Origin: Agrocybe praecox
Taxonomy: Eukaryota > Basidiomycota > Agaricomycetes > Agaricales > Agrocybaceae
DNA length: 64,000 bases
NCBI GenBank assembly: GCA_964017145.1
Contig: OZ024849.1
Span: 1,674,001-1,738,000 of the forward strand
Reading direction: 5' to 3'
The notes beneath the pieces are model-generated. The model saw only the letters and a list, made by a program, of their open reading frames with translations, did no database searches and was not told the origin of the DNA. The translations under genes were made by a program, and so were the position numbers. This document shows positions 1 to 13,348 of this stretch, piece by piece. Numbering within the stretch: the stretch's first letter is position 1; every line of letters begins with the position of its first letter.

Positions 1-187
1 ATGCTGTTCCATCTGCGAGTTCGATGACACCGTCAACCATCTCTGTTCCATCGTCACGCAACGTCGCAGACGTGACAGGGGGTGCAGGAACGGTAGTAGC
101 GAAAATGTTGTTGGTGGACATTGTGGTAGTAAGATCTGGTCGTACAGGGGAAGAACTGGTAGGGGTGATAGAATTTAAGGCAGCCAT
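1..187 (-). CDS. N-terminal part of a gene leaving the left edge; possibly carbamoyl-phosphate synthase (URA2/CAD-like)
   Basis: An open minus-strand frame starts with ATG at 187 and stays open to base 1, giving 62 codons. The first 50 or so residues are rich in Ser, Thr and Pro, like an unstructured leader. The last residues before the edge read DGVIELADGTA. A short 'L-x-L/A-DGT' strand is how the glutamine amidotransferase part of fungal URA2 and of small-subunit carbamoyl-phosphate synthases begins after a variable leader, which is the only reason for the suggested identity. No catalytic motif lies inside the window, so the reading frame is fairly well supported but the function is a guess. 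The next gene, MET17, lies 1.6 kb away and is transcribed divergently. Confidence 0.4.
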   Translation of the reverse strand, partial: MAALNSITPTSSSPVRPDLTTTMSTNNIFATTVPAPPVTSATLRDDGTEMVDGVIELADGTA

Positions 188-1753
188 GATGAAGTTCAGG
201 TGCAGAACTTGTATTCGTAACTGACAAACAGACGGACAGTGTTCCTCCACCCGGAATAAAGAACTCAAATTCGAGTGGGAGGAAGAAGAACCCGAAAGAA
301 AAAAAGTTAAGATTAGATCACCGAGCTTGTTTGTTCATGATTGACAATGATCGATGCCCTGAAGATCAATGACGGCTCGGCAGAAGCATCACCTCCGAAA
401 AGCTCCGACCATCACGTGCATGGACATATCCTTCAGTACTGATAGTATTACTGCCCGAGTTATACTTTAGTTGGTACAACTCAGATACGGATCTCCTCCC
501 AAAATAGGAGACTCCCCAGGACAAAAATTTTCTCCCCTCACTCGGCAGTGCACTAGCAGCAGGTCCTAACACTCCAATAAGAGATTCGGCATTCCGCCAT
601 TGTTCTCTCACTGGGCCAAATTTGGATTGGCCGAAATGCCGCTTGCTGTGTATTCGACTGGAAATCGTGTGAGTGTGAGTTCAATGTGTCGTTTTAAGAG
701 ACGACATTGTTGAGTGTTTTCCCTTATATGCTACTTAGCTGTGGTATATATACACATAAAACTGTAAATCTGATAGTTCAATGCATATATGTATGATAAT
801 GAAGTGAACTGTAAGACAGATTTGTGCTGGCATCTGGCATAATAAATAAAATTAACTGGGTTGATTTTTATCGCACACAACAAGTATTGAGAACTAAGCT
901 TGTTGAAATATTCTAGTGAAGCCAGAGAAAGGATTTTTTGCTTGTGCTCGCAAAGTTATTTACATGTCACCGTGATCATACATTTTTGATCAATAAATCA
1001 CTGAGGCAGGACGGTGAGTCATCCATATCTATCGAGATCTACTATTAAGCATTTTATAAATTCTCTTCTTTTATTTCATTTTACTAGCCTACTATTACGT
1101 TTGTTTTTTGAGACCAACTCCGTTTTTCTATCTTACTCGAATTTATATGACAAAATCCTGACCCACGGACTGACGTCGGCGTCGCTGCTACGTTCAGGCT
1201 CAGCTTGCTTTGGGTAGAGTTTTGCCGGTGATCCGAAAGCTTACTTATACTCGAGAAGCTTTGCGGTGATTTCCGATTGTATTAGATCCATATCTGATTT
1301 GTACTCGTGTCACTGTCCACCGACTTATGAGGTCTTACAACTTATGCGGTCTTATACATAAGCCTCTTCAATCGTGCGAATTTATGTAAAGTATGATCAT
1401 CAGGAACGAATAAAGCGCAAATCCTATCTAGTGCAGTACCAGAACACAGGACCGACCAGGATTTTTCTAGAGCTTCTTCTTTTTCTCGAGCTCCAGTTTT
1501 CTCGCAGGAATGTCTACTCTTGCGGAAATGCACCGGTCGATTCTGGACCGGTTTCGGAGGACTGCAAGCATTGTTGTGGGTCTTTTGGTTAAATTACATA
1601 CTGCTATAAGGGAAGGCTCAAAGTGTAGATCACGCAATCAATAATATATGTCGAGCACGCCATTTTCCCCATAACATTGCTCTTCCAGATTCGCTTTCGA
1701 ACTATATAAATAGGATCTTTCAGCCCGCGATCCCAATAATTGCATCTCACACC
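188..1753. other. Divergent intergenic region, no gene recognised
   Basis: About 1.57 kb lie between the minus-strand gene at the left edge and MET17. Short open frames are present but none has splice context or recognisable protein similarity. A CACGTG palindrome is at 413-418; in yeast this is the Cbf1 core site of sulfur genes, but it is 1.3 kb from MET17, so relevance is uncertain. A TATA box sits just upstream of MET17 (separate entry). Confidence 0.6.
1702..1711 (+). promoter_or_regulatory. TATA box of MET17
   Basis: The sequence CTATATAAAT lies about 45 bases upstream of the chosen MET17 start codon at 1754. Its position fits a transcription start near 1735 and a short leader. Confidence 0.5.
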
Positions 1754-3815
<2,062 letters not shown>

Positions 3816-4924
3816 GCTTAGTGAGAAGTTGCAGGTCTGGATCATTTTGTAATTTATAATGATGTTTACCGCGATAATTGTAAGAACGAACGGAAATTTG
3901 TATATGTACAAGACACAAATGAAAAGAAGCCAAATGGATTGTATCATATGTACTAGCCGTTAACCCGTGCAAACTTCTTAAGACACAGTTGACAGACAAT
4001 ATCGCTGCTCGTTGAACTGTAACGCTTTTACTTGCTTTTTTTGCTGCCACTCCTTGTGGCCCAGGCCGCCTAGTAGATATGTGGCAGATGCCAAACAATG
4101 TAATAAATTTAGTATGAAAATGAAATGGAATTGAAACATCCGTGGATGCAAGAACATATCGATACTTATGATTATAAGTCAGGATCAGAGGGTAAGGCTG
4201 AAAGTGAGTCAGCAAGAAGCAAGACAGAATGATATCGAGGCGAACTCGTATTTGGAACAGGCGATCATCGTTGTGATAGCCGCAAGCCAACTGACAATGA
4301 GCCAGTCTGGGCAACGCGTTTGTGCCTCCCGCTACTCCAAATTTTAAATGTATGAAAATCTGAAGATCCAGTAGAGTTGAAAGACAACCTTACTACTAGC
4401 CAAACCGCAAGATTTTTCTGCCACGCTGTACTTACTCCAAGCAAAAATAAATGCATGAAAACTTGACACAACTCAATATTCAGTCGAAAAGCAACATTAT
4501 TGCTCGCTGAACTGTAAGAATTTTATGAGATGCTGTGATAGTGGATTCAGAGGAGAAAAGCTAGATGACTCCGGTCTCTGAGTAAGCGAGAAAGGTAAAT
4601 TTGAACAGACAGAGGTATACCAAATCATATTTTTTACAGGATTTTCCCAAGTGTGAAGCGTTGAAATGCAAGTTGAAAGCAAGGGAGCCGTGGCGCCCGT
4701 AACTTGGATATGTCTACAAATCATGAACCTTACCTAACCCATCATGACGCGCCGTCTAAAACGAGGTACTTATGGGACTGCGCTTTGCCACTTGACTTCG
4801 TCATATCCTTTCTTATCTTCACGACTGCACGTATCTAATTCTGAAATAAAGGGACATTTCTTCTCCCTTGACTTACGACTTGTAAAAGACCCCAATTGAC
4901 ACCGTTGAAAACGCTTGAAAGAGC
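3816..4924. other. Intergenic region with imperfect direct repeats
   Basis: About 1.1 kb between MET17 and the Rab gene. A minus-strand open frame of 181 codons crosses it but has no recognisable features. Degenerate repeats are visible: bases around 3997-4033 resemble 4487-4521 (core GCTCGTTGAACTGTAA versus GCTCGCTGAACTGTAA), and 4331-4366 resembles 4433-4468 (core TACTCCAA with ATGAAAA about 20 bases on). This may be a decayed mobile or tandem element. Confidence 0.4.
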
Positions 4925-5868
4925 ATGGCTCCTGCACCAACGTCTGGCTCAAATCAGCCTATCAATGTGAAGCTTTTGCTCATAGGCAATTCTTCCGTTG
5001 GTAAATCAAGCTTACTACTACGGTTCTCTGATGAACAATGGTTACCGGAGGACGAGAGCAGTGCGACTATTGGTGTTGACTTTCGCGTAAGTGGGGCTTT
5101 AAGTTCTTTCCGAGGCCTCGTGCTGCTGGTTTACGACCCGTTCGTTGAAGAGGGTCTGACTAAATAGTTTTTTTTGATTATTTAGGTGCATAAGATGGAT
5201 ATCAAAGGGAAGAAGGTGAAGCTTAGTATATGGGTATGTAAATTAGCATCGGTGCGATAGCGCAAAGGCTAAAAAGTTGTGTTTTCAGGATACTGCAGGG
5301 CAAGAACGATTCCGGACCATTACATCCTCGTATTATCGAGGCGCTCAAGGCATTATTCTTGGTAGCTCAATATTTTTCTGCCATATACCGGCCAGTTAAC
5401 TGAGCCTTTATTACTTACAGTATACGACGTCGCTAATCGAGAGTCTTTCGAGGCCCTACCAAGGTGGTTCAGCGAACTTGAGACATATGTTTCCGATTCA
5501 GTAGTGAAGATCCTCGTAGGAAACAAAGTGGACAAGGTAAGCCCTACTATTTGGATTTCCAACATACTTGCACCCATAATATCTTTCCTGGTATTCAGGA
5601 GTTCTCGAGACAAGTACCGACAGCCGAAGCACAGAAATTTGCAACTCGGATGTCATCTCTCTTCATTGAAACGTCGGCTAAGACGTCCGTAGGCGTGCGA
5701 GAAGCATTCCAAGAAGTTGTAGAGAAGATCATCGACACACCGGAGCTCTGGGAAGGCAATAAATCACAGAGTACAAGCGGAGGAAATGGCGGGATGCCCG
5801 GTGGCGTACAAACCGTCGGACTGAGGGACGAGCCACCCAAGCAAGAAGATGGTGGTTGTGGTTGTTAA
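4925..5868 (+). CDS. Rab-family small GTPase, Rab18-like
   Basis: A membrane-trafficking GTPase of 222 aa. Exons are 4925-5086, 5186-5233, 5289-5361, 5421-5536 and 5599-5868. All nucleotide-binding motifs are intact: P-loop GNSSVGKSS (21-29), effector threonine in ATIGVDF (47-53), DTAGQE (71-76), NKVDK (129-133) and ETSAK (157-161). The C terminus is Cys-Gly-Cys, a Rab-type double geranylgeranylation site, so the protein should cycle between cytosol and a membrane. The [39 protein letters not shown] pattern and the CxC end fit the Rab18/RabC branch, linked to ER and lipid droplets in other eukaryotes; the exact subgroup is inferred. The tail before the CxC is Gly/Ser-rich, as usual. Confidence 0.92.
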
Positions 5869-6219
5869 TTCCCCCCCCCTCACTTCTTTTTCTTTGCTGC
5901 ATTCAAGGAGCAGCTCGTCCAAGTCGTGACGGTGGACCTTGATTCTGTCATTCTTGGAATTTCATAATTCTTCTACGCATTTCTTAACGCATTCTCTGTC
6001 CTATCACGAATATCGCTTTGTCATGTATCATACCCCGTAGTACTAACGCATAATAATCAAGGATTTCCACAATCCCAACGAAATTGTTACATGATGATCG
6101 TATGTTATATTCATTTCCATTCTCTATAAAGTTGCGCTACGCAACAGTATGAGGGCCATTATAGCTACATATTATTGTCCCAGAATCCTGGTGTCTTTGG
6201 GATAACCTTAGGAAAACCT
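5869..6219. other. Convergent 3' region
   Basis: It separates the Rab gene (plus) from a DUF6534 gene (minus). It opens with a CT-rich stretch just after the Rab stop. No further gene was seen. Confidence 0.5.
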
Positions 6220-8470
6220 TCAGCAAGGCGACCGGTTATCGCTTTCAGGATGCTTCGCACGGTGACTGACGAATGTTAGGGGTATATCGATGGTGATGGC
6301 TCGACCTGAACCCGCAGAGACGTCAACTCTTGCTTTTGAATCCTTCTGGGTCTAAATGTCAAATTAGTTTGAAAGGTTCGCAATCCAAAAATATCAGAAA
6401 AAAGAGACCCACACCCTTTATTTTGTCCTATGCGGTGAGACAGAAAGTCAGAACATGTTCATCATGGAGCAGAAGTAAGATAAAAGTGACACTCACCGAT
6501 TCCATTCGATCATCCTCATCGTCTACCGGGCTCAATGAATTCACCTCTGTGAGGGTGGAAAATCGTATGCTTGTATGTATAGTACGATTGCTGTCGAAGT
6601 GCCCTACGAAGCATCGACTATTGAGGGTGGCAAGGAAGCTGTTGGCGTACACTGTTCATAGTACCATATTGGTTAGCCGGTCTACGAGGGTCTGTCATCG
6701 AATGATAGTGGGCAGGGCGTACATTTTCCAATAATAAAGTCGATAGCTAGGAACCAGAAAGTACCGGGAAATTTCATGAACTAGAGAAAGCAATCCATCA
6801 GAGGAAATTAAAATGATTTTGATGAGGGTCGACCGTACCATAATGGCTTCAATGGTTATCATAGTCGATGTGAGCAAGCCTCTGTTAGCTGCGTAGACAA
6901 TTAATTTTGTTATTACTTGATCTGTTCTATAAACAACGCAACGCAAGAATTAGAATAATCATCAATTTAGAGGCAGCGGACATGAAAAGTAACGTACTTT
7001 TTGATTCCAGAACGCTGGCCGTGAAGAAAGTATATCAAGGAAGAAGCGATCATGATGTCGGAAAGTACGGCGGATATGGCAAAGGGCGCTGCAGCATGGT
7101 ACTATGATTGGAAAGAGAGTTTCATTTATCAAATCACCGATGATAAATATTGAACCTGTTGGCTTACATTGATGCTCCCTAGTTTCGACCATTCCTTTCT
7201 GACTAACCTGATCAGAAAACATATCAGATGAGTATAAGGCGATGGATTAGCGCCCAGAGGAAGGAATAGCGGCTAACATCAAGATCGAGGTTTCTGACGG
7301 ACATTGACGTCAATATAATAGGCACTGATAGGAGAAACTGTGGAATTTACCCAGAGCAAATGCAAAGTGGGCAAACACCAGGGTGCCCTGCAAATATTTT
7401 TAGCATAATATTGAAGTTCAGATGTTAATGTGCGTACGATAATGAATATAATCCACCATTTTAATCTTTGAGGAGTTACTGTAATCGCGGTGGGTGAGGG
7501 TCTAGACACACAAACGTGGTTCTATATACTACGCACAGTAAACAATTCTTCTCAGGAAATAACTGTATGACAGTTAATTTGCGGCGTTGAATGAGGAAGT
7601 TAACACATACGCCTGAACCGTGCAGGATATGATGGTATTGATTATAATCGATGACTGTGGCGCAAGTGGTCTAGCCATACGGTTTTGTCGCTCAAGGGAA
7701 AATAAGGCTTACAGGTATGGACCTGGTGGAGATTAAACAAGGAATACGGGTGTTTTGAAGAGTATGGAAACTCACCAATTAGTGAAGCGAAGCTGTGATC
7801 GCTCACAATTATTGATGATCTAGAGACATCATGTCACTTTCAGAGTTATCCATAGAGAGCGAAGTTACAAAAATCGTACCAGATAATGGTATGTGCCATA
7901 AGTTACTATTAAAGAGATATGAAAATAGGTAAGGAAGGATCGGCATGAAGGCACGTACTGATGCCGGTGTGTACACTATCAAGTAACCTATACATTTCAC
8001 AAGCATTTAATATCCTTTCGGGTTGGCTCTCCGTTCTTACGCGATAACGTACCATATGCCCAAGACCTGAAGAGACAATAATAAGCATCCGATATGTTTA
8101 ATAGAAGAAGAGAACTCACCAGAAGCTTCGAGTGCAGTGAATCTTTTGGATAGAAGATAAAGTAACAATAAGCCTTGCAGATAAACTCGTGAGTACATGG
8201 TGTCAGAATCGATTTTGAGTAGAAGAACCTGTAAGGTTGTGATCCCGTAGAGTCTAGAACAGTAGCATAAGTCACGAAGGCACACCATTGATGCAATTGA
8301 GGAAGAGTGGGTGGGAATCGTGAGCTCACATGCAAGCAACAAAACAGCCGACGAGGATTGCCCCTACAGACAGAGGAGGTCAGAAAAGCGCAATGAGAGA
8401 AAAAGTGAAAAGATTATGACGTACCGAAAGTGCCGTTGATATCCAGAGCGTTCTCTGCGTCCGTACTCAT
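6220..8470 (-). CDS. DUF6534-type seven-helix membrane protein, copy 1
   Basis: A multi-exon gene of a large Agaricomycete family of integral membrane proteins with unknown function. It starts with ATG at 8470 (MSTDAENALDINGTFG). Small exons then give GAILVGCFVACM, LYGITTLQ, YCYFIFYPKDSLHSKLL, VLGIWLLDSVHTGI, TYGTYHYL and SSIIINTIISCTVQA, in the usual family order. The C-terminal DUF6534 half is clear: SDIMIASSLIYFLHGQRSG (about 7000-7070), TDQVITKLIVYAANRGLLTS (about 6860-6920) and YANSFLATLNSR (about 6605-6640). Two last introns (GTGAGT..TAG after MES; GTGTGG..TAG) allow the frame to run to a TGA at 6220. Several middle exons near 7280-7560 could not be fixed, so the family call is strong but the full model is approximate. 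It forms a tandem pair with the next gene. Confidence 0.7.
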
Positions 8471-9798
8471 TTTCAGATCATGAAATGCCACGGAGCGGGC
8501 GGCCCTACTCTTCTTCGAGTAGGAAACGAAGGTCGAGAAGGTGAATCGAGGAAAGAGGGTTAGAAAGAGTGGTAAAAAGGAAGAAGGAAAACGAAAGGGG
8601 TCAATATATAAACAAGGGTTGGTGCAATGTAGGGTACATGTATTCCGTTTCCGTGGACATGAATGCCAGAAAGCTGGAACGATCAGAACTAGAAGACCGG
8701 AAAATCCCCATATGTTGAGCGAACCGTGGATGACGGTAAAAGTGGGTGTAAACTTGATTGGTTGTGTATGTATTGTTCGCTATGCCCTTGCCTCGCGAGC
8801 TGATACGCGATATACTAAATAGCGTCGTGGACGGTCGCATGGCTGAACCCTGAGGTCCCTGAATGTCGGTTCGCTCTTCAGAAGTGATTTTCAGCCCTTT
8901 TCATGGAATTATCGCGCCTCTAATGGCCTGAAGATCAGGGAAAGATCTGCTTTGAGGTTAGATACTTTTTGCCCAATCCCTGTAGGTGTAGTTAGACATG
9001 AGGTAAACCGGTCAATGTAGGTGTTGTAAGAAGTTCGGATATAACATTAACCCAATTATCCAAACCCTTGAGGAAGCATCTCCGAGTCGCTTGAGCGGAC
9101 AATCGGTCTGGATGCAACAAAACCAATCGTCATTAATTCAGCCAGAAAATTACCTGTATAGGCAACTGTTGAGGGATTGTAACGCGCTGATGCTTGCTTG
9201 TCGAATACTTGCTTGCCAGCAAAGAAAAGAAAAAGGCGGAGCAGTGCTCAGTCCCAGAATAGACGCCAGTTCCAATGACATATTCGAGAATAGTTCCAAG
9301 TAAACGTTAAAAAAAAAGGATGCAATATGGTCTCATATTGGTTGGGAAGAAAGCCTTTACAGCCCTTTCCAAAACAGCTGTAATTGGAATTTAGCAAACG
9401 GAAATCTGCTATATGGGGTTTCGATGTCCGAAGTCCGAAGTCACGGAGACATTGAATCATGTGAGCTATACATTGAGCCACGTGACTTCTTTCGCGCAGT
9501 CGCGACCCGCGACAGGTCTCCAGTTCCAACGCAATCTTCTATTTTTTTAAGTACAAGTGAGTGATAATATCCGTGTAGAGCGATCAGACTCTATGCAAGC
9601 TATCTAAAGGCCATAATCATACTAATTCCAAGGCAATATTCCTGTATTACATACGGTCGGGATACGTGTCAGAGTGTTTGTATACCGACTTTCATTGCAA
9701 AGACCCTCTGGCCACTGAAGTGCTATCTCCTGAGCTGGAAGCTCCTGAGGTTGGTACACTCGGACCCTGACAAAATGAAACATAAGATTTGAACAATT
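8471..9798. other. Intergenic region, no gene recognised
   Basis: About 1.3 kb between two tandem minus-strand DUF6534 genes. It holds the promoter of copy 1 and the 3' region of copy 2. A 93-codon plus-strand frame at 8541-8822 has no recognisable features. Confidence 0.5.
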
Positions 9799-11867
9799 TC
9801 ATATCAAAGATTCCTTACTGCTGTCGGCTGCATCAAATAATGGGATTAGAAATTTAAATCTCATAGCAGAAATAAGAGAACTCACCGCGGTCTCCATGAG
9901 AGACTTTGTCTCCTTCGTTTTCTGCGTTGCGTCAAGGCCAGAAAAGTGTACACTTCCGGACATTCCCTCAGGTTCGTTGTCATTTGAGATAAGGTTCCTG
10001 CTGTTGAGAGAGAACAAGAAGCTGTTTGCGTAGACTAGATATATTACATGGTTAGCTTATGAATATCGTGAATTAGACATGAGATAACACCCAACGTTTG
10101 CCTAGAACATAATCCATTCCTAAACACCATAATGATAGCGGCAGTTTGAACAACTGTGGATGTTCATTATTGAGGAGTGAATGCCAACAAAGATAACACA
10201 GCCCGATGCGTACTAGGATGCATTCCATGATGCTAAACGCTCTGATATAATTTCCGGCGTTAGTCAAAGTGATGGGAAATTCGAATACATCGACGGATCA
10301 CGTCGACAGCTCACTCACGTAATTATGACCCCTCTATTAAGTGTAAAGATGATGAGCTTGGTGACCATTGTATCCGTCCTAGGTCACAGAGAAATATTCA
10401 GCACAACAATAAAAAATATCCCAGATGGCATCATACCTCTGAAAACCTGAACGATGTCCATGTAGAAGATATACTAAGGTCGCCGCAATTGATATATCGG
10501 CAAGCAGAGCAAACACCACGAACGGGAGGACGAAGCTTAGCTATAACTTAGTGATCAGCTCCTCAAACGAATTGACTATCGTCAAATTTTACGCACCTTT
10601 ATGCTAGACGGATTATTCATCTCACTCGCAAACAACCTATTCTCAAGTCGTCAGCTTAACGTTTGAAGGAGATCGAAACATTTCACATTGTGAGCAAAGT
10701 CTCTGTATGTACAAGCAAATAAGTAAGCCTAAGGTGAGAAGAGAACCACAGATACAGCGAAATAGATCTTACCCATTCCCAAGGTAAAATGGAGAAGAAC
10801 GATACATCCCTATGAGAAAGGATTACTGACGAGAGGAATAGAATATGTATTTATTGGCTTACAATTGGGCCCGTTATCCACCATCTTATTTTGACCGGCG
10901 ACACTGACACAACGGCGAACGATCAGGACTAGCATGGGAACAAACAAACAAGCTTGGTCTTACAACGCGAGACGACCGATACGAAATATGCCTGCACAAA
11001 ACATGCTATGGCCGTCTCCAGACACAGTGATATCTGTACATGAATAAATGGGTATCTTGCTGCAAAGACGCTTATAAATTAGATTCATACCGACATCATC
11101 CTGGTGACACGATACTTGAGTAAAGTTCACTTCTCTCAGGATCCTGAGAACTTACCAGTGACCATTTGATGAAATACTAGGGTTACAGCGGCTTGAAATC
11201 TAGCCAATGCAAAAACCGCTTGAACAAAAAAGGACATCCGGAGGAATTATGAGCTTACCAGAAAGTCGTAGACGCTTGCCATGACTACTCCGTGTCAGGT
11301 TTAGTAAAGCAACACTGGGTATGTGTTTACTTACTGATAGCAGTATGAGCACAATCGAGGACCCTGAGGATGAATTGGATTCAGATAACGGGTTTCTGAA
11401 ATATTGTATATCTTACCAAACGATAAAGACCTTGAAGTGTACGTACTTAGAAATTGGAATCAATCGCAACTGTCATCGAGAAGGACGTACCAAGAGCTTG
11501 GTTCCAAAAATGTCTTTTGGGTAGAAAGTATAGTAATAATAAACCTAACATCCATCAGGGTGGTCAGGAAAAAAATCAATTTGCACATACACACCTGAAT
11601 AGCAGAGACTCCAGTGAGTCTTTATATGGTTCAACGTCCCTGGGTCAGCAAATTCCTCCTCCCGGACTCTGATATGCGAATTACGACAGACATGCAAGCA
11701 AAGAATGAACCAAGGAGCGTCGCTCCTGTTCAGAGAAATCAGCGAATTCAACACAAGACCTAGATTGAAGGAATGGCTGAATTAAAGGATGGCTCACCAA
11801 ACGTATCAGAGATATCTACATCAATTTCCTCCTTCAAGAGAGCATAGCTTAAAAGAATGGAAAGCAT
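9799..11867 (-). CDS. DUF6534-type seven-helix membrane protein, copy 2
   Basis: It belongs to the same family and orientation as copy 1, about 1.3 kb upstream of it. The start is taken as ATG at 11867, giving a leader that ends DISDTFG. Exons follow for GATLLGSFFACM, YYYYTFYPKDIFGTKLL, VFIVWVLDCAHTAI and IMASVYDFL. The C-terminal half reads FALLADISIAATLVYLLHGH then RSGFQR, followed across an intron by TDTMVTKLIIFTLNRGVII and later YANSFLFSLNSRNL, the signature end of the DUF6534 domain. A charged, probably cytosolic tail follows and can run to TGA at 9799; an alternative intron at the very end (GTGAGT about 9890) would change the last residues. Function is unknown; the protein should lie in a membrane. 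Some middle exons are unresolved. Confidence 0.65.
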
Positions 11868-13348
11868 TATTATAGTCCGCTGTGCTATTCAGCGTCCGTC
11901 TGAGAGAGACTGAGGAAAATAATGGGTGGGGAGGGAAAGAAAATTAGTACTCATGAACAATCGCCAGAAGATGGACGGCGACTTCTTTTTAAATTTAAAG
12001 ATGCGCTCAGGGACTACGCTAGCGTACAGCTCGCTTGAGGTTGGGGCGATAAGCAAACGTAAAGGGGCCCTTGTTTCAGTAGATACCTGTGATGTATGTA
12101 TAAAAATTGAATTTCAATTTTACATACTGTGTCGTCGCCGGTCGGGCCATTAGCGACAGCTCTTTAGTGTTCCATAATTGCCGTAAAATTATCACGTTTC
12201 CCAGTTATTTTCCTCGTGGTTGACGCTGACGTGACCAGTTTGTGCAATCTCCACCCAGAAAAAAACGCGTGAAAATAAATTTTCGAGGAGCTTTCGACGC
12301 GTTCAACGGCCATGGTCCGTGGCAATGCGTGCCGTAAGAGTTATCCCTGCACCAAAATAGCCGCGCGCGTTGTGATCTTGTACCTACGAGATCCGTTTGT
12401 AAAGTTGCCGTCAACTCAACGTATCTCCGCCACGACGAGGGCGAATATAGTACTGTAGGGTCTTCCCAGGCGAGACAACAGGTCCACAGTTTAGGACACG
12501 TATGTGGTGACAGATTCGCATTTACATGTACCCACTGCAAAGCTCGACGAAGCTCCAATCCTGCTGCGCCTTCGGCTTATCGGGCATGCGGTCTCCTCGT
12601 GGATTTAGGTAATACCTAGGTACTCGGAAAACGAGGTGTTGAATCCACAGAAAACAGGGCAAAGAGAAAGATATTGACAGCTGCAAGATACGCGTCGCTT
12701 GTGTTCAAGAATCAAGATAGGATTTTTGGCTGTACTCCATGTGGTGTTGTGTCGGGCGCTTATAGTAGGTTAAGCGGTATATTACTATAGGACGGATATG
12801 GGAAATCGCGCCTTCTGGGAAGTGGTGGAACGACTTCTGGGTCTCGTCGAAATGACACTTCCCAAATTCTTTGGGGTTCTAATGATTACCTCCGGATAGC
12901 GATGAGGGGATGCGCTGGCACGGGTACACGCAGATATTAAAAGCTGAACGCTAGTTATTTATAAATGATATGACGAATACGAGGGCAGAGAGTCGCTAAA
13001 AGCGGGTTGCGCTGCCTTGAAAGGCTATGTGATAGATAGGACAACACGGGTTCAGTTATGATAATGACTAGACATGTGGTGGAGAGTGATATGCGGGAGA
13101 GCCAGAAAGAGACTGGCCGAGTCATTCTGCCCAGTGCCACAGCCACAGCAGCCAAACAGAGACACATAAACCCCATTGCTATCGGAAAGCGGCGCCCCTT
13201 ATCGTTCCTCTAACCGGGGCTTGTTCTTAAACCAACCCAACCCACCCTCGTCTCCTCCTTAGCCCTTTCTTACCTTTACCACTACCACCATTACACAGGG
13301 AATATCAGTCTTTAACCAGACTTTGAATCCCTTTCAGTCAGCATCATT
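11868..13348. other. Intergenic region upstream of the fungalysin gene
   Basis: About 1.5 kb, no gene recognised. The last 150 bases before the fungalysin start are pyrimidine-rich (CCTCCTTAGCCC.., ACCACTACCACC), common just upstream of expressed fungal genes. A 117-codon minus frame at 12205-12558 has no support. Confidence 0.5.

Noticed and set aside
413..418. CACGTG as a Cbf1-type regulatory site for MET17
   Set aside because: It is 1.3 kb from the start codon and a single six-base palindrome is expected by chance.
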